Positions 42,652 to 54,239 of a DNA stretch of 64,000 nt are shown in pieces. The notes beneath the pieces are model-generated. The model ran no database searches. It was not told the DNA's origin and saw nothing but the letters and a program-made list of their open reading frames with translations. The stretch spans positions 1,337,874 to 1,401,873 of the forward strand of contig NW_021940919.1 in the NCBI RefSeq assembly GCF_004337985.1. The letters are read 5' to 3'. The DNA is from Pyricularia pennisetigena (Eukaryota > Ascomycota > Sordariomycetes > Magnaporthales > Pyriculariaceae). The translations under genes were made by a program, and so were the position numbers. Position 1 is the first letter of the stretch, and the number at the start of each line of letters is the position of its first letter.

Positions 42652-45212
42652 TTGAAGCCGAAAAAAGCCGTGATGCCGAGAGATTTGGAGTTTAGGCTTA
42701 CCCAGGCGGTTAAAGCCGTAAAATCAGGCACTTCGAAGAATAAAGCGGCCGCGCAATGGGCCGTACCAAAAACCACCCTCATGCGTCGCCTTAACGGCGT
42801 TCTCGATCGAAAACAAGCCCATAAACCGTATCAGCTACTCTCTAACGAATAGGAAAGGTTCGTTAGCCGCTGGATCGAAGTCGAAGAACTCGCTGGAAGG
42901 GCGCCCACGCACCAAATGATTAAAAATTTCGCTTCTTTTTTAATACCGCCGAAAAAACGCGTAAACGCCTTCGGTAGGCGTTGGCTGGCCGGTTTTTTAC
43001 GCCGCAATAAGGATATTAAAACCAAATCCGGGACTTTTTTGGAGGGTCCGCGAGCTAAAAAAACCACGGCCGAGTCGATCCGGGCGTTTTATAACCAACA
43101 CCAACGAATAATCACCGAATTCGAAATTAAACCCAAATATATCGTGAATATGGACGAACACGGTTTCCAACAAGGCGATACAACGGCCGGAAAAATATAC
43201 GGTTTATCTTTCGTAAAACGCCGGAATTAGGTTAAAGTTACACACACGTTAAATACTATTTGGGCGTCGATTATCGAGGCGGTAATTGCAAAAGGAAGAA
43301 GATTTACCCCAACCGTAGTCCAAACGGGCAATATTTTACAAACGCAGTGATTTCCACCTAATATTGAGGATTGGGCGTACGATTCGACTCCCACGGGCTG
43401 GTTTAACTCTGAAATCGTCTTTAAATGGTTAAAACAGGTTTTTTTACCTGAAACGAAACCAAATATTAGTACAAAATGGCGGTTATTGGTATTGGATCAA
43501 GCTTTAACGTATTAGTTAGCTGAATATATGTTTAAAGCGTTTAAAAACAGGGTTTTCCTCGAATATTTACCTGTTTACAGCTCACATTTCATTTAGCCGT
43601 TAAATGTTTCTGTTTTTGGCCCTGTTAAAACCTATTACCGGCAATATACAAGATCTTTTACGTCGCTAAATACCACTGCGCCTGAACAACGAAAACGGTT
43701 CCTTACCGCCTATCGAAACGCCTTTGCAGCCGGTTTATCGGTTCACAACGTGATTTCCGGCTTCCGCAAAGCCGGGATTTGGCCGGTAATACCCCCTCAA
43801 GCATCAACTCCGGATCGAGTGGTAAATCCTAACCTAGGGGTTACCCAGGTAACGATTTTTAACCGTAATTCGGATCAGGATATAGCCAACGTTATTTTCG
43901 GGACCCCAAAAACCTCCCAAAATATTAAGAAGCAGGCTATGCAAATAACAGGCCTGTAAGAAAGAAGGTTATGTGATGAATGGTGAAGTGAATATATCTG
44001 TATAAGGTAGATATATATAAGGGGAAAAAGGTCACTTTTATAAGTAAGATAGATAGAGGTAAAAATTGTATTGATGGTTAAATGAATCGAGAGATCGATA
44101 GATAGATGGATGGATAGATGGATGGATGGATAGATGGATAAATCATAAAACTTCCTCTAATTCTAAGGCGGGAAACTCTTCCCTATTTATCTGCAAAAGT
44201 ATTGCATGTGGCAATCCATGTATTACAAATCCACGTATTAAGGTTTGCATTTTATTTTCCCAATTAGGATAAAATAAAACAACGCTTCAGCGTTCACCTA
44301 TTTATATATGTGGCTATTTTGAACGTCTCATATTTGAAACGTTGTATGACGCAATCTTCAAAACCCTACCTGTATTTATGTCATGCGTTTTATTTTTACC
44401 AAAATAGGTTTGCCTGTGGATCGTATGATCTGCACATGATCTGCATATGATCTGCGTTCATTTCTTTTGCCCAAATAGGTCAAAAGTATACATGCATGGA
44501 TTGTGTGCAATTGTATTGCATTATTTAATTTATACACGTTATACATTGCATAAAGGTTATGCAGTATTGTGCATAATAATTATGCATTATTATGTATAAT
44601 AATTATGCATTATTATGTATAATAATTATGCATCATTGTGCATAATAATTATACATTGTTGTGCATATTAATTATGCATTATTGTGCATAATAATTATAC
44701 ATCATTGTGCATAATTATGCATCGTAGTATTTACTACGTGCTTAAACTTATGATATAAGTTTATTATTCTTTTATGCATTGCATAATATTTATGCATAGT
44801 TGTGCATAATTATGTATCGTAGTATATATTACGTGCTTAAGCTTATAATATAAGCTTATTATTCTCATAAGGCCGGTTGGGCAAGTGTAGAAGAGATTTG
44901 GCTAGCTTTGTATAGAAGGTATCCAAAGCTATGGATTATCAGGTTGCTCAAGTCGCGAGTTTCACCTCCGAAAATAAGCGGTTAAACGAAGAGATTAAGA
45001 TTTTTAAGCCTGCACCTAGAAAACGCGTGCGCCGCGAAGCCCAAAACTCCTTTTATAAGCAGGCCGGTATACAGGAAGCGGTTCACGGCCTGGATTAGAG
45101 AAGGGCGGCCATGGAGGCTAAAATCCGGTAATAACACCGAAATCAGGATCAGGACCAGGGATCTACGGCTTCATTTTTGGATTATAATGTAAAGGAGCTT
45201 TCTGCGAATTAA
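42652..45212 (+). pseudogene. Pogo/Fot1-like transposase, interrupted
   Basis: Starts MKPKKAVMPRDLEFRLTQAV. Order: psq-type HTH (KNKAAAQWAVPKTTLMRRL), CENP-B-like HTH (RWIEVEELAGRAPTHQMIKN, FGRRWLAGFLRRN), then the DDE_1 domain: first Asp in IVNMDEHGFQQG; second in WRLLVLDQAL; third position reads Asn in PLNVSVFGPVK where pogo-type enzymes have Asp. GFRKAGIWPVIPP follows. R1 interrupts at 43955; after it comes a coiled-coil/basic tail (SENKRLNEEIKIFKPAPRKR, NLS-like). About 540 residues in all, normal for Fot1-type. In-frame stops at 42850, 43228 and later. Inactive. Confidence 0.9.
43955..44869 (+). mobile_element. R1 element with AGGCC duplication
   Basis: 915 bp, TGTAAGAAAGAAGG to CTCATA, between AGGCC copies (43950-43954 and 44870-44874). 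Inserted in the Pogo-like transposase. Long run of 22-bp GCATAATAATTATGC-type repeats (about 44570-44720). Confidence 0.93.
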
Positions 45213-45337
45213 TAGATATAGGTTCTATTGCGATTTACTGCGGAAAAACGATTAATTGCATGTTCGTTGTTTTCATGGCAGTTTTTCGGGAGGGTGTCCA
45301 CTTCAGTGGCATGTCCACTTCTGGGTCACCCACTGTA

Positions 45338-46990
45338 GGGGTTTAAACCCTATAAATTTTAAAAAGCTTTTGTGAATTGGAAGCGTTAAAGGTTTTATTA
45401 GGCTATTAGCGGGTATTTCCTTGGATTCCAGGTATTTTAAGTTTATTAATTCTTTTATAATTAACTCCCGTACGTAATATAATTTTAATAACGTATATTT
45501 AATACGTTAATGGTGCGTAGGGTTCTGTACGTTAGTTATATAGTTTGTATTATTTTCAAATACTGCAATAAAACCTTTTATAGGTAGTCCAATTTTTATA
45601 AATAGGCTTTTAAACCATTGTACTTTACGCAGGGCTTCCGTTAAAGCATCGGTTTCGGCTTTTGGAATATTTTAAACTGTAATATCAACCTTTTTGCATT
45701 TCCACGCTATCGGGCCCCCAAATAAGGTATGCAAATATCCGTAAATGGATTCTGTATTTTCCCTAGCCCCGGCAAAATCGCTATTCCTAAAACCCAGTAA
45801 TTTCAAGTTTTTAAAACCCCCTATTAAAAACTTGGGTGGTAATTCGGCTTTAAATACTTAATTTCCGTAATAAATAAATAAGGATTTAATACCCGCTGAA
45901 TAACGTAATATGTTTTTAGCAACCGTTAAATGCACTATAATCGCTTTTATTAAAAAACGTAAAAACAATTAAACCGTAAAACCGATATCCGGGCGCGTCA
46001 ATAGCATTAAATATATAAGGATACCGATAACACGCTGTAATAGTTTGATTTCCAACACATTTACGGGTTTACCCCCGCTATATTTTAGCACACCCGGTTA
46101 TAAAAGAATAAACATACGTTTGCAACTAATTAATCCGAACGTTGTTAATATTTCCTTTATATATTAATTTCAATAGAGCCCAAATAGGCGTTTTACCCTA
46201 TCTTTTATAATTTGAACGTCTGAAAAATAGGTTGCAGGGCCCTTATTTTCCAGCGCGTATACCTTATTAAAACGGGCTTTTAAATCCTAAGTATATTGCA
46301 ATTTAGAACCTATTAGCAGGCAATCGCTTACAAAAATTATGATAAAATGTTTGGATTTAACGGTATGAAAAATAGCGGGATTAAAGATTAACGGTTTAAA
46401 ACCTTTTTTTAGAAAATAGGGGTTTAAATTTGTTTTGCCATTTGTTTAGACCCTGTTTTAAACCGTATAACGCCTTTTCCAATTGTATAAGCTTTTAGTT
46501 TTTCGGATTATAACCCATTTCCATTAAAACTTGAACGATAATAAGGCTATAAGATTTGGCCCATTCGTTAAAACCGTCTGGAATTTGCAAATATATATTT
46601 ACGTCGGTAAAATCACTATTTAAAACCCCACCAATAAAATCGATTTATTATATTTTCCAATCTTAGATATTAGCTATAGCTAAGAATATACGCCAGGGAC
46701 AGGGTATATTAATGCTAATAAAAACTTCGATATAATTTAGGCCTTCGATTTGTGAAAAACCCCTAATAACAAACTTAATTTTATATTTTATAGGTTTATT
46801 AGTTTTATTTTTTTTAACTCAAATACCGGCCCGGTAATAACGAGTTTACGGTTGATAGGTATTTAAATTTGAGGGATGAAACGGAAGGTTTTTGCAATAA
46901 CGATTTGGTCGAATTTTAACGCCTAAACAGCTAATTACTTAGAATTTTCAAAATCATTTAAGGCTTATTGGTAATTATTTGGTTTACCGT
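45338..46990 (-). pseudogene. pol: Copia C3 RT and RNase H remnant
   Basis: Minus strand, heavily stopped. RNase H lies at about 45340-46000. The RT part is recognisable by comparison with C1: the catalytic block reads FVSDCLLIG (canonical FVDD) near 46300-46330; LYGLKQ-like sequence lies near 46450; the 'QIDF' block near 46620-46640. No intact catalytic centre. Confidence 0.7.
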
Positions 46991-48611
46991 CTTTAATGGG
47001 CTTTTTCTTTATCTTCTTTTTGGCTTAAAAATAAAAATAATGCACGTAATTTATATTTATTAGATTTGGGTTTTCGAACTGTGAATTTAACTCCATATTC
47101 TGTGTTTTAGGTGCTAAAAACACCGAAATTTCCGTTATTTTATATACTGGATTAAATACCGCTACTGTTATAGGTTTTGGGGGGCGAACAGTAGGTTGTA
47201 CAAGTTTGGCGGGCATTGTACTTCCAGGGTTTAAATACCTTATAACGGGTGGTAATTACCCTGTAATAAGTGGTAAATACCCTATATTTTAAAAGCTTTT
47301 CAGGGGATAATAATCCGCTGGAACGCTGTTGATTTCGTTATTAAGTTCAAAATTAAAATCCCTTTTTAAATTTGTATTTTCCCCTTTAAAATGTGTAACG
47401 TTTCCCCTGGAATAACTAAATTTTCAGCGGTTATACCTTTCATAATTGTTACGGTAAAGGTTTTATATACGGCCCGTTTAGCGGGTGCGTAAACCAACGT
47501 TGTAGAATTTGATAAATGGGTTAAAAGCTTTACCGTTTCGGTGCGGGGAGCCAATTTATTAAATTTTTGGCGTTTTTCCAACGGTATAATAACCTGGTAT
47601 ATAATACCAATAACCCGAAAATGTCCTAAATTGGGCTTGTGCGGTAACCCGGGTTAGAATTCGGAATAAAATTCCTCGTAAAATGTTAAGTCCCTATTAA
47701 TTACCGCTATACGGCTAATTAAATTAATTACGGCAGGTAATAAATAATATTATAAATATAGTGGTGAACCCTCCGTTATAATGGTAAACCGAACCTTATT
47801 CAAAATAATTTTAACGGACCGTTCCGTTAATCCGTTTTGGCCGTGGTTATAGGGATTCAAAATGCTGAAATTAATGCCTTTGTTTGTAAAGCAATTTTAA
47901 AAGTTTATATCAACTTCGTACCCCCCATCGAAGTGAAAATTTAGGGGGTAACGCCCGTACGTAGTTTTTAAAACCCTTACAAAGCCTTTAATAGCCACTA
48001 CAACCGTAGGTATGGCTTTATTTCGTAATGGGATCGACCACCGATAACGTGATTTTCGGTCCATGAATAATAAAAATACGAGCTTTTTATTATAAATATT
48101 AAACTTAAAAATCACTGTATTACCTTCTATAAAATCAAAAATATTAGGGGTCGTAAGAAGTGCGACTTTATTTGTACGTTTAATAGAAATAATTTTAACG
48201 CAAGCAGTATAGGTAATTGCCCTAATTTTGTCGAAATTAGGTAAATATTTTGTGATTTTAACGGTTTTTTTAGGAATAATAACCTTATATACCCCAAACG
48301 CCTGTGCTATAATAGGGCTTTTTGGGCCTGGATTTCGTTATAATTACCTGTAATTCCGTCTCTTTTAGGGGTTAACCAGCCGTCCGTAATCCGTTTAAAC
48401 CCTAAAGGGAGGTAATTTACGGGGGCATGCTTTAAATCCGATAATAAAGGAGGTTTTAACAACGGATTTTTTATATGGGAAACCCCCTTTTTTTCGGCAA
48501 TAATCCTTTTTATATTAGGTTGCATAAAAGGGTTACCTAACGGTGTACCGGGCCTACGGGGCCCAATTCCACGTGGATTTTCAGGGCTTTTACCGCTAAG
48601 TTTCTGCGTTA
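46991..48611 (-). pseudogene. pol: Copia C3 integrase remnant
   Basis: Minus strand. GAG-pre-integrase and zinc finger near 48180-48330; the core is the best preserved in the window: FLLFMDRKSRYRWSIPLRNK near 48045-48105 keeps the first Asp; GRYPLNFHFDGGYEVD near 47905-47955 the second; HGQNGLTERSVKIIL near 47790-47850 the Glu. So the DDE triad is legible, but stops and frameshifts surround it. 47366-47581 reads APRTETVKLLTHLSNSTTLV, the C-terminal part. 48307-48600 is the linker (NPRGIGPRRPGTPLGNPF). Confidence 0.85.
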
Positions 48612-49634
48612 TGTAAAAAAGGAAAGTTATGTGATGAATTGTAAAGTGAATATATCTGTATAAGGTAGATATATATAAGGGGAAAAAGGTCACTTTTATA
48701 AGTAAGATAGATAGATAGAGGTAAAAACTGTATTGATGGTTGAATGAATCCTGAGATCGATAGATAGATAGATCGATAGATAGATAGATCGATAAATAGA
48801 TAGATCGATAAATAGATAAATGGATAGATAATAAATCGATAAATAGATAAATGGATAGATAAATCAAATCAATAAAACTTCCTCTAATTCTAAAGCGGGA
48901 AACTCTTCCCTATTTATCTGCAAAAGTATTGCATGTGGCAATCCATGTATTACAAATCCACGTATTAAGGTTTGCATTTTATTTTCCCAATTAGGATAAA
49001 ATAAAACAACGCTTCAGCGTTCACCTATTTATATATGTGGCTATTTTGAACGTCTCATATTTGAAACGTTGTATGACGCAATCTTCAAAACCTTACCTGT
49101 ATTTATGTCATGTGTTTTAGTTTTACCAAAATAGGTTTGCCTGTGGATCGTATGATCTGCAAATGATCTGCGTTCATTTCTTTTGCCCAAATAGGTCAAA
49201 AGTATACATGCATGAATTGTGTGCAATTGTATTGCATTATTTGATTAATACACGTTATACATTGCATAAAGGTTATGCAGTATTGTGCATAATAATTATG
49301 CATCATTTTGCATAATAATTATACATTGTTGTGCATATTAATTATGCATTATTGTGCATAATAAGTATACATCATTGTGCATAATTATGCATCGTAGTAT
49401 TTACTACGTGCTTAAACTTATAATATAAGTTTATTATTCTTTTATGCATTGCATAATATTTATGCATAGTTGTGCATAATTATGCATCGTAGTATATATT
49501 ACGTATTTAAGCTTATAATATAAGCTTATTAGTCTTTTATGCATTGCATAATAATTATGCATAATTGTGCATAATTATGTATCGTAGTATATATTACGTG
49601 CTTAAGCTTATAATATAAGCTTATTATTCTCATA
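48612..49634 (+). mobile_element. R1 element with CGTTA duplication
   Basis: 1023 bp, the longest R1. From TGTAAAAAAGGAAAG to CTCATA, between CGTTA copies (48607-48611 and 49635-49639). The empty site is seen in C4 (53385-53400). Contains an expanded GATA/GATC/ATAA microsatellite (about 48703-48866) and three palindromic end units. Confidence 0.93.
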
Positions 49635-49639
49635 CGTTA

Positions 49640-50310
49640 CAGGTAAATTTACGGCTATGTCCGTATTTTGTTCGCGATTTAGCTTTTCCGTTAACGTTTT
49701 TTTTTCCGGTTTCGAATCGGTGTAAATTTTATAATCTTCGTAATTTTCGGGGTTTATATTGTTTAATTTTACTTCCAACGGGGTTGCGTAACCCTTCACA
49801 ACCCCCTGCAAAGCTATGCTGAAAACGGTGCTATATTCACCTATTGTATAAGCGTAATTCGAAATAATGTTATTTCGAAGAGAAATATCGTACTTTTTAA
49901 CTTTTAAACAAAACGAATGTTTAACGGTATTTAAACGTCCCCACGTTTTGCGATTTTTATCGTACAAAGTATTTTTTAATAATACGCCCCCTATATTATA
50001 GTGTATAAAGCTATTAACGATATTAATTCCAAACGAGGGGATATATAAAACGTTATTCAACGTAGCCTTTTTAAATTCGTCAGCTTTTTGGCCGTAACGG
50101 ACCTATATTTTCACAATTCCGGTATTTACAGGCCTAATACGGCCACCTCCTGTACCAATTTCGACCTTAAAGCCGGGGGTATATAATCGGTAAAAAATTG
50201 CTTATTTGCAAAAATATAATGCGTGTTACCTGTATCGTACAGGATAAGGTAACCTCATTTCCAAGGTTCTAGGGTCCCTTTAACGCCGCGTCCAGGCTTC
50301 GTTTTAACCT
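49640..50310 (-). pseudogene. pol: Copia C3 protease region
   Basis: Minus strand. LYDTGNTHYIFANKQF near 50195-50245 gives an intact DTG protease active site. The protease tail and following region are open at 49608-50060: NNVLYIPSFGINIVNSF, then LQGVVKGYATPLEVKLNN. The end is cut by R1 at 49634. A frame break lies near 50070-50190. Confidence 0.85.
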
Positions 50311-51585
50311 TAAAATTAGCTGTTAAACTTTTTAGTTTTAGCGTTTTACCGGTATCGGTTTCCGAATCCGAATCCGAACGTAATTTTACAATTCCGCTAA
50401 TAGCGGAATTAACCTCCTATTCCAAAGCATTATACGCTACGCACTTGTTAACGTTACCTGGAGTCGGGCCCGTAAATATTTTGAAATCTATAATAATTAT
50501 GGACGTTCCAACGGTTAATTCGCTGGAGGAGGATTTAGTATTTTTTGCAAAAGCAGAATCCGAATTAAAGTTTTTACTTTTTTTTCGTAATTTAAAAGTG
50601 TTTTCCTGCCCATTATTTTCCTTTTTAGCGCCTTTTTTAGCCTTATTTTTACCCGATTTTTTATCTTTAGATCTATAACTAGCAGCCTTAGCCGTTGTCA
50701 AGCCTGAAATCGAATTTTCGGATATAACGTCCGCCATAACGTATTGCAAATTTAATTTTTCCGAATTTTGGCCTATTGCCTGCAAGGCCCGTTAGGCATT
50801 GCGTTGGCGTTCGGTCCAAATAGGGCATATCCCCTCCAGGGCCCGCAGGTATTAATTTCGTACGTTTACGGGGTTAATTTGCACGTTAATATTCGCTAAT
50901 TTAGCTACCAGTAAGTTAAAACGGTTGTTAAATTCAGGTATTAATCCTCCAAATTTCGAAAAATTTAAAGCGTGGAACTCCCGATATAATAAATATCGAC
51001 TAATTTCGGGTGCAGTAGAATAACTATTTTCCAAGGTTTTATAAACCGTTACGGGGTTTCAATACCATGCAATGGATTTTAAAAGTTTTTTGGTTAAACT
51101 GTTTTTTATAAGCAATAATAGGATTAATTGCTCGTGCTCCGGTAAGGTATAACCAATTTCAAGGTTGGAAATAAATTCCGCTGCTTTTATAACCTTAAAT
51201 TATACCATTAACGCCTGTTTCCACAAATCGTAATTGCTAACCCCTATCAGTTTACAATTTTCGGGGAAACAAATACCCGTTTTAATAATCTTTTACCTAT
51301 CCCGTCACCTACAATGAGGTTACCAGGTAAATTAGGGGGTGCGGTAGCGGTAGCTGGTTTAATATCCAAATTACCATTTAAATAAGTGTAATTGCCGCTT
51401 TTTCGGGTTAATAAGGCAATTAACTGTTAAATTATCCTCTAAAATTGATCCATTTGCGTAGTTAACGTTTTTAATTGCAGGTTTTGGGCCTGTAATTTAA
51501 CGCTTAAAACTTCGTTTAGGCTGGGTTTAAACCCTTCATTTGTTGGAATTGGGCCTGGAAGGCCCGATATAGGGTTGTTTTCCAT
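50311..51585 (-). pseudogene. gag: Copia C3 gag remnant
   Basis: Start codon at 51585 (minus), MENNPISGLPGPIPTNEG. Open pieces: 50852-51034 (YREFHALNFSKFGGLIPEF) and 50417-50785 (IGQNSEKLNLQYVMADVISE, then Lys-rich KKSGKNKAKKGAKKE). This frame is not interrupted by R1, unlike C1, so it gives the best template for the family's capsid order. Stops are still present. Confidence 0.85.
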
Positions 51586-52373
51586 TATGGGGTAACGTAA
51601 ATTATAATTGCAATTCGCTAATTTATAATTATAATTTACTAACTTAATCGCTTAAAGGTATATACCTTTTTAAATTTAGGATTTGTTATACCGTTTACCT
51701 TTTAACGGGTATAGGCCTGCAATTGGCAATTATGGCGTTTTTTGCTATTTTTAATAGTTACAATACACTAAAATAGAGGGTTAAAATCCCTAAAATCCGC
51801 AATTAATGAGTGCCCTGGTATTTGTACCAATCCAGGTGCACGTAGCGAATTTAATTCGTTAAATGGGTGTAGTGTAAATTGCAGGGTATCGTGCAGGGTA
51901 AACTGCGGTGTATCGTACAGGGTAAACTAACCACTAACGTAACTCCGCTAATGGGTTTGTGGGCTATTGTAAACCCTACTAAACGCACTAGGAAAAAAAA
52001 TTTAGTGGGCTATTAGCGAACGAATACAGAGGGATTTGGCCCTAACTCGCTAGCGTAAACCCTATTAAAAATTTAAGCCAATTACAGTGGCGTGCACGAT
52101 CCACGAAAACCACACCACAAATTTTGGATTTGCAATGCAAGCGATCGCTGCAATATTTAAAGGGCCTAAATCGAACGCTAATTTTTAGCGATCCCTACTG
52201 TAAATACAGGGTTAAATGCTAAATTAGCGCTTAAAACTAACAATTTCGCACAAAAATAGCAATATTTTCGTCAATATACGTGCTGTAAAAATCCGACAAT
52301 AACCAAAATAAAGCTTAAATTTCAGGCTTTCCAGCGATTCCAAATGCATTTTAATGCACAAACTAAACCTTTT
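51586..52373 (-). repeat. Copia C3 5' leader
   Basis: Untranslated leader equivalent to 28614-29468, with the 12-bp tandem array at 51874-51932. No ORF supported. Confidence 0.6.
51874..51932. repeat. 12-bp tandem repeat in copia leader
   Basis: Units at 51874, 51886, 51898, 51910 and 51922, alternating GTAAAYTGCRGG and GTATCGTRCAGG. Homologous to the array in C2 at 28904. Confidence 0.8.
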
Positions 52374-52387
52374 CCGGGCTTATAATT
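52374..52387 (-). promoter_or_regulatory. Primer-binding site, half-tRNA-iMet type
   Basis: The minus strand reads AATTATAAGCCCGG directly after the LTR; see C2 (29469-29482). The two differ only by G/A transitions from an anticodon-stem complement of initiator tRNA-Met. Confidence 0.65.
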
Positions 52388-52945
52388 TGTTAATAATATG
52401 GGTTTTTTAACAGGGGTTTAGGCATTAGCCCAGGTGCGGCGTGGTACTAATTACGTTGTAAAAACCTGTAATTACAGGGCTTAAATGCACTCAATTGTTC
52501 ACTAAATTTGGGATTAATAAATTCGATTCATTGGTGGGGGAAACTTTGCTTTATCTCCCTCATATATTTTCCGACATCGAAATGGGGGTCCGCACCCCGC
52601 AAAAGGTTCCGGTGCCGCACACGATTTTCCGAAAAATTATTTTGCATGCGTTGTTGAAAAAATACCCTTATTTCCATATAACCCATTCCTGGGTTCGCAC
52701 TGATTTGCTAATTTTGTGAAAATTTCAACCCGGTCCAGGGTAGCTGATTCGTAAGTGCAGGGTGGGTGTTAAACCCGGTACAGGGTGAAACCCCATTCGC
52801 TGACTTTGAATCGCAATTCCTGCAACACATAAAATATACTAGAAAATCCGACAGCCCCAACAGCCCCACTTCGGCACTATCTATTGTGGCTTATATACAA
52901 ATAAAACCGGACCCATTACATGCTTAATAACCCATATAATTAACA
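52388..52945 (-). repeat. Copia C3 5' LTR (LTR-C)
   Basis: 558 bp, TGTTAATAATATGGG to CATATAATTAACA. Pair of 41406-41986. The sequence to its right is the integrase of another copia copy (C4). Confidence 0.9.
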
Positions 52946-53680
52946 TGTACGTTTAACAAAAATAGCTTTAACGCAAGCAATACAGGTAATTGCCCTAATT
53001 TTATCGAAATTAGGTAACCTTTTTGTAATTTTAGCGGTTTGTTTTAGCAATAATGACCACATATGCCCCAAACGCCTATACTATAACAGGGTTTTTTGGG
53101 CCTGGATTTCGCTATAATTACCTGTAATTCCGTTTCCTTTAAGGGTTAACCAGCCGTCCGTAATTCGTTTTAGCCCTAACGGGAGGTAATTTACAAAGGC
53201 CTGCTTTAAATCCGATAATAAAGGAGGTTTTAACAACGGACTTTTTGTCTGGGAAACCCCCTTTTCCCGGAAATAATCCTGTTTATATCAGGTTATATCA
53301 AAGGGTTACCAAGCGGCGGGCCGGGCCTACGGGGCCCAATTTCACGTGGATTTTCATGGCTTTTACCGCTAAGCTTCTGCGTTACAGGTAAATTTACGGC
53401 TATTTCCGTATTTTATTCGGGATTTAGCCTTTCGGTTACCGTATTTTCTTCCGGTTCCCAATTGGTGTAAATTCCATAATCCTCGTAATTTTCGGGATTT
53501 ATATTATTTAGCTCTATTTCCAGCGGGGTTGCGTAGCCTTTTATAACCCTTTGTAAGGCTATGCTAAAAGCGGTGCTATATTCACCTGTTACACAGGCGT
53601 AATTCGAAATAACGTTATTTCAAACAAAAATATCGCACCTTTTAACCTTTAAATAGAATAAATGTTTAGCGGTATTTAGG
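52946..53680 (-). pseudogene. pol: Copia C4 integrase-to-protease remnant
   Basis: Minus-strand copia sequence (zinc-finger side of integrase near 52950-53080, linker with the GARRPGPPLG-like block near 53300, acidic region, up to RLNT at 53670). It stops at TTAGG, where the chromovirus inserted, and resumes at 63649. Its RT half is missing, replaced by C3. Confidence 0.8.
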
Positions 53681-54157
53681 TGTTACGATCAAGGTATCGG
53701 GTAGCCAGTTCTTAGGGTAAAGTACAGTGGGTTAAAGTAACTAAGCGTTTTGACTGGGTAATTGGGGTTCTTAATAACTGGGCTGAGATTATAATCGTTC
53801 TCAACAAATATTCAGTTAACTAAAATATAAAATCAATTGCTGCTCAGCAATATTAAGATCGAATCTATCTATATGGCAATAAATGTATCTTTATATAATC
53901 CGTCGCCCTGGGTATAATATATATAATATATCGGATATGTTGGTAAACGGCCATATTATACATATCACCTGCTATAAATGCTATATATTTCTTAGCATTT
54001 ATCGGTTATAGCACTCCCTAGCTACGTGCGGTTACGTAATGCGCTCCTTATATAATCCTATTTCCTATCGGTCGGTATTTTTCTGGTCGAATATCGTTGG
54101 GAGGGGTGTAACCCCGCCTGGTTTTATTGGTACCGGCCCAACTATTTGGTCGTAATA
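53681..54157 (-). repeat. Chromovirus 3' LTR (LTR-B)
   Basis: 477 bp, TGTTACGATCAAGG to GGTCGTAATA (RIPped TAACA). The 8-bp inverted termini TGTTACGA/TCGTAACA are typical of an LTR. Internal motifs such as TCCGATATATT-type inverted stretches and GGGAGGGGTGTAACCCCGCC are shared with the other two copies. Confidence 0.92.
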
Positions 54158-54176
54158 TTAAATCTCCTCTCTTTTA
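54158..54176 (-). promoter_or_regulatory. Chromovirus polypurine tract
   Basis: Minus strand AAAAGAGAGGAGATTTAA abuts the 3' LTR start. A purine run at the right place. Confidence 0.75.
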
Positions 54177-54239
54177 ACCAAATCCTTTTGGCCTTTAAAT
54201 AGTTTATACTCCTTTAATCTTTGTTTCTGTTTCCATATT

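Larger units (their letters stand above)
42531..45335 (+). mobile_element. Pogo/Fot1-like DNA transposon
   Basis: TIRs CAGTGGGTGACCCACAAGTG (42531) and the inverted partner CTTCTGGGTCACCCACTG (ending 45335), with inner GTGGACATGC repeats. TA target at 42529-42530 and 45336-45337. It is 2805 bp including an R1 (43955-44869); about 1.9 kb without. Inserted in the copia C3 3' part. The TIRs carry two GTGGACA-type repeats each, likely transposase-binding sites. Confidence 0.9.
41406..52945 (-). mobile_element. Ty1/copia element copy C3, both LTRs present
   Basis: Minus-strand element, 5' LTR on the right (52388-52945) and 3' LTR on the left (41406-41986). PBS (52374-52387) and polypurine tract (41987-42000) are in the correct places. 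It carries a Pogo-like transposon (42531-45335) and an R1 (48612-49634). Without nested insertions it is about 7.7 kb. Flanks CGTTA and TGTAC do not match, so one end may have recombined. Order: gag, protease, integrase, RT, RNase H. Confidence 0.88.

Noticed and set aside
44570..44720. Spaced short repeats resembling a CRISPR array
   Set aside because: Units are ~22 bp AT-rich tandem repeats without unique spacers, inside a eukaryotic mobile repeat.
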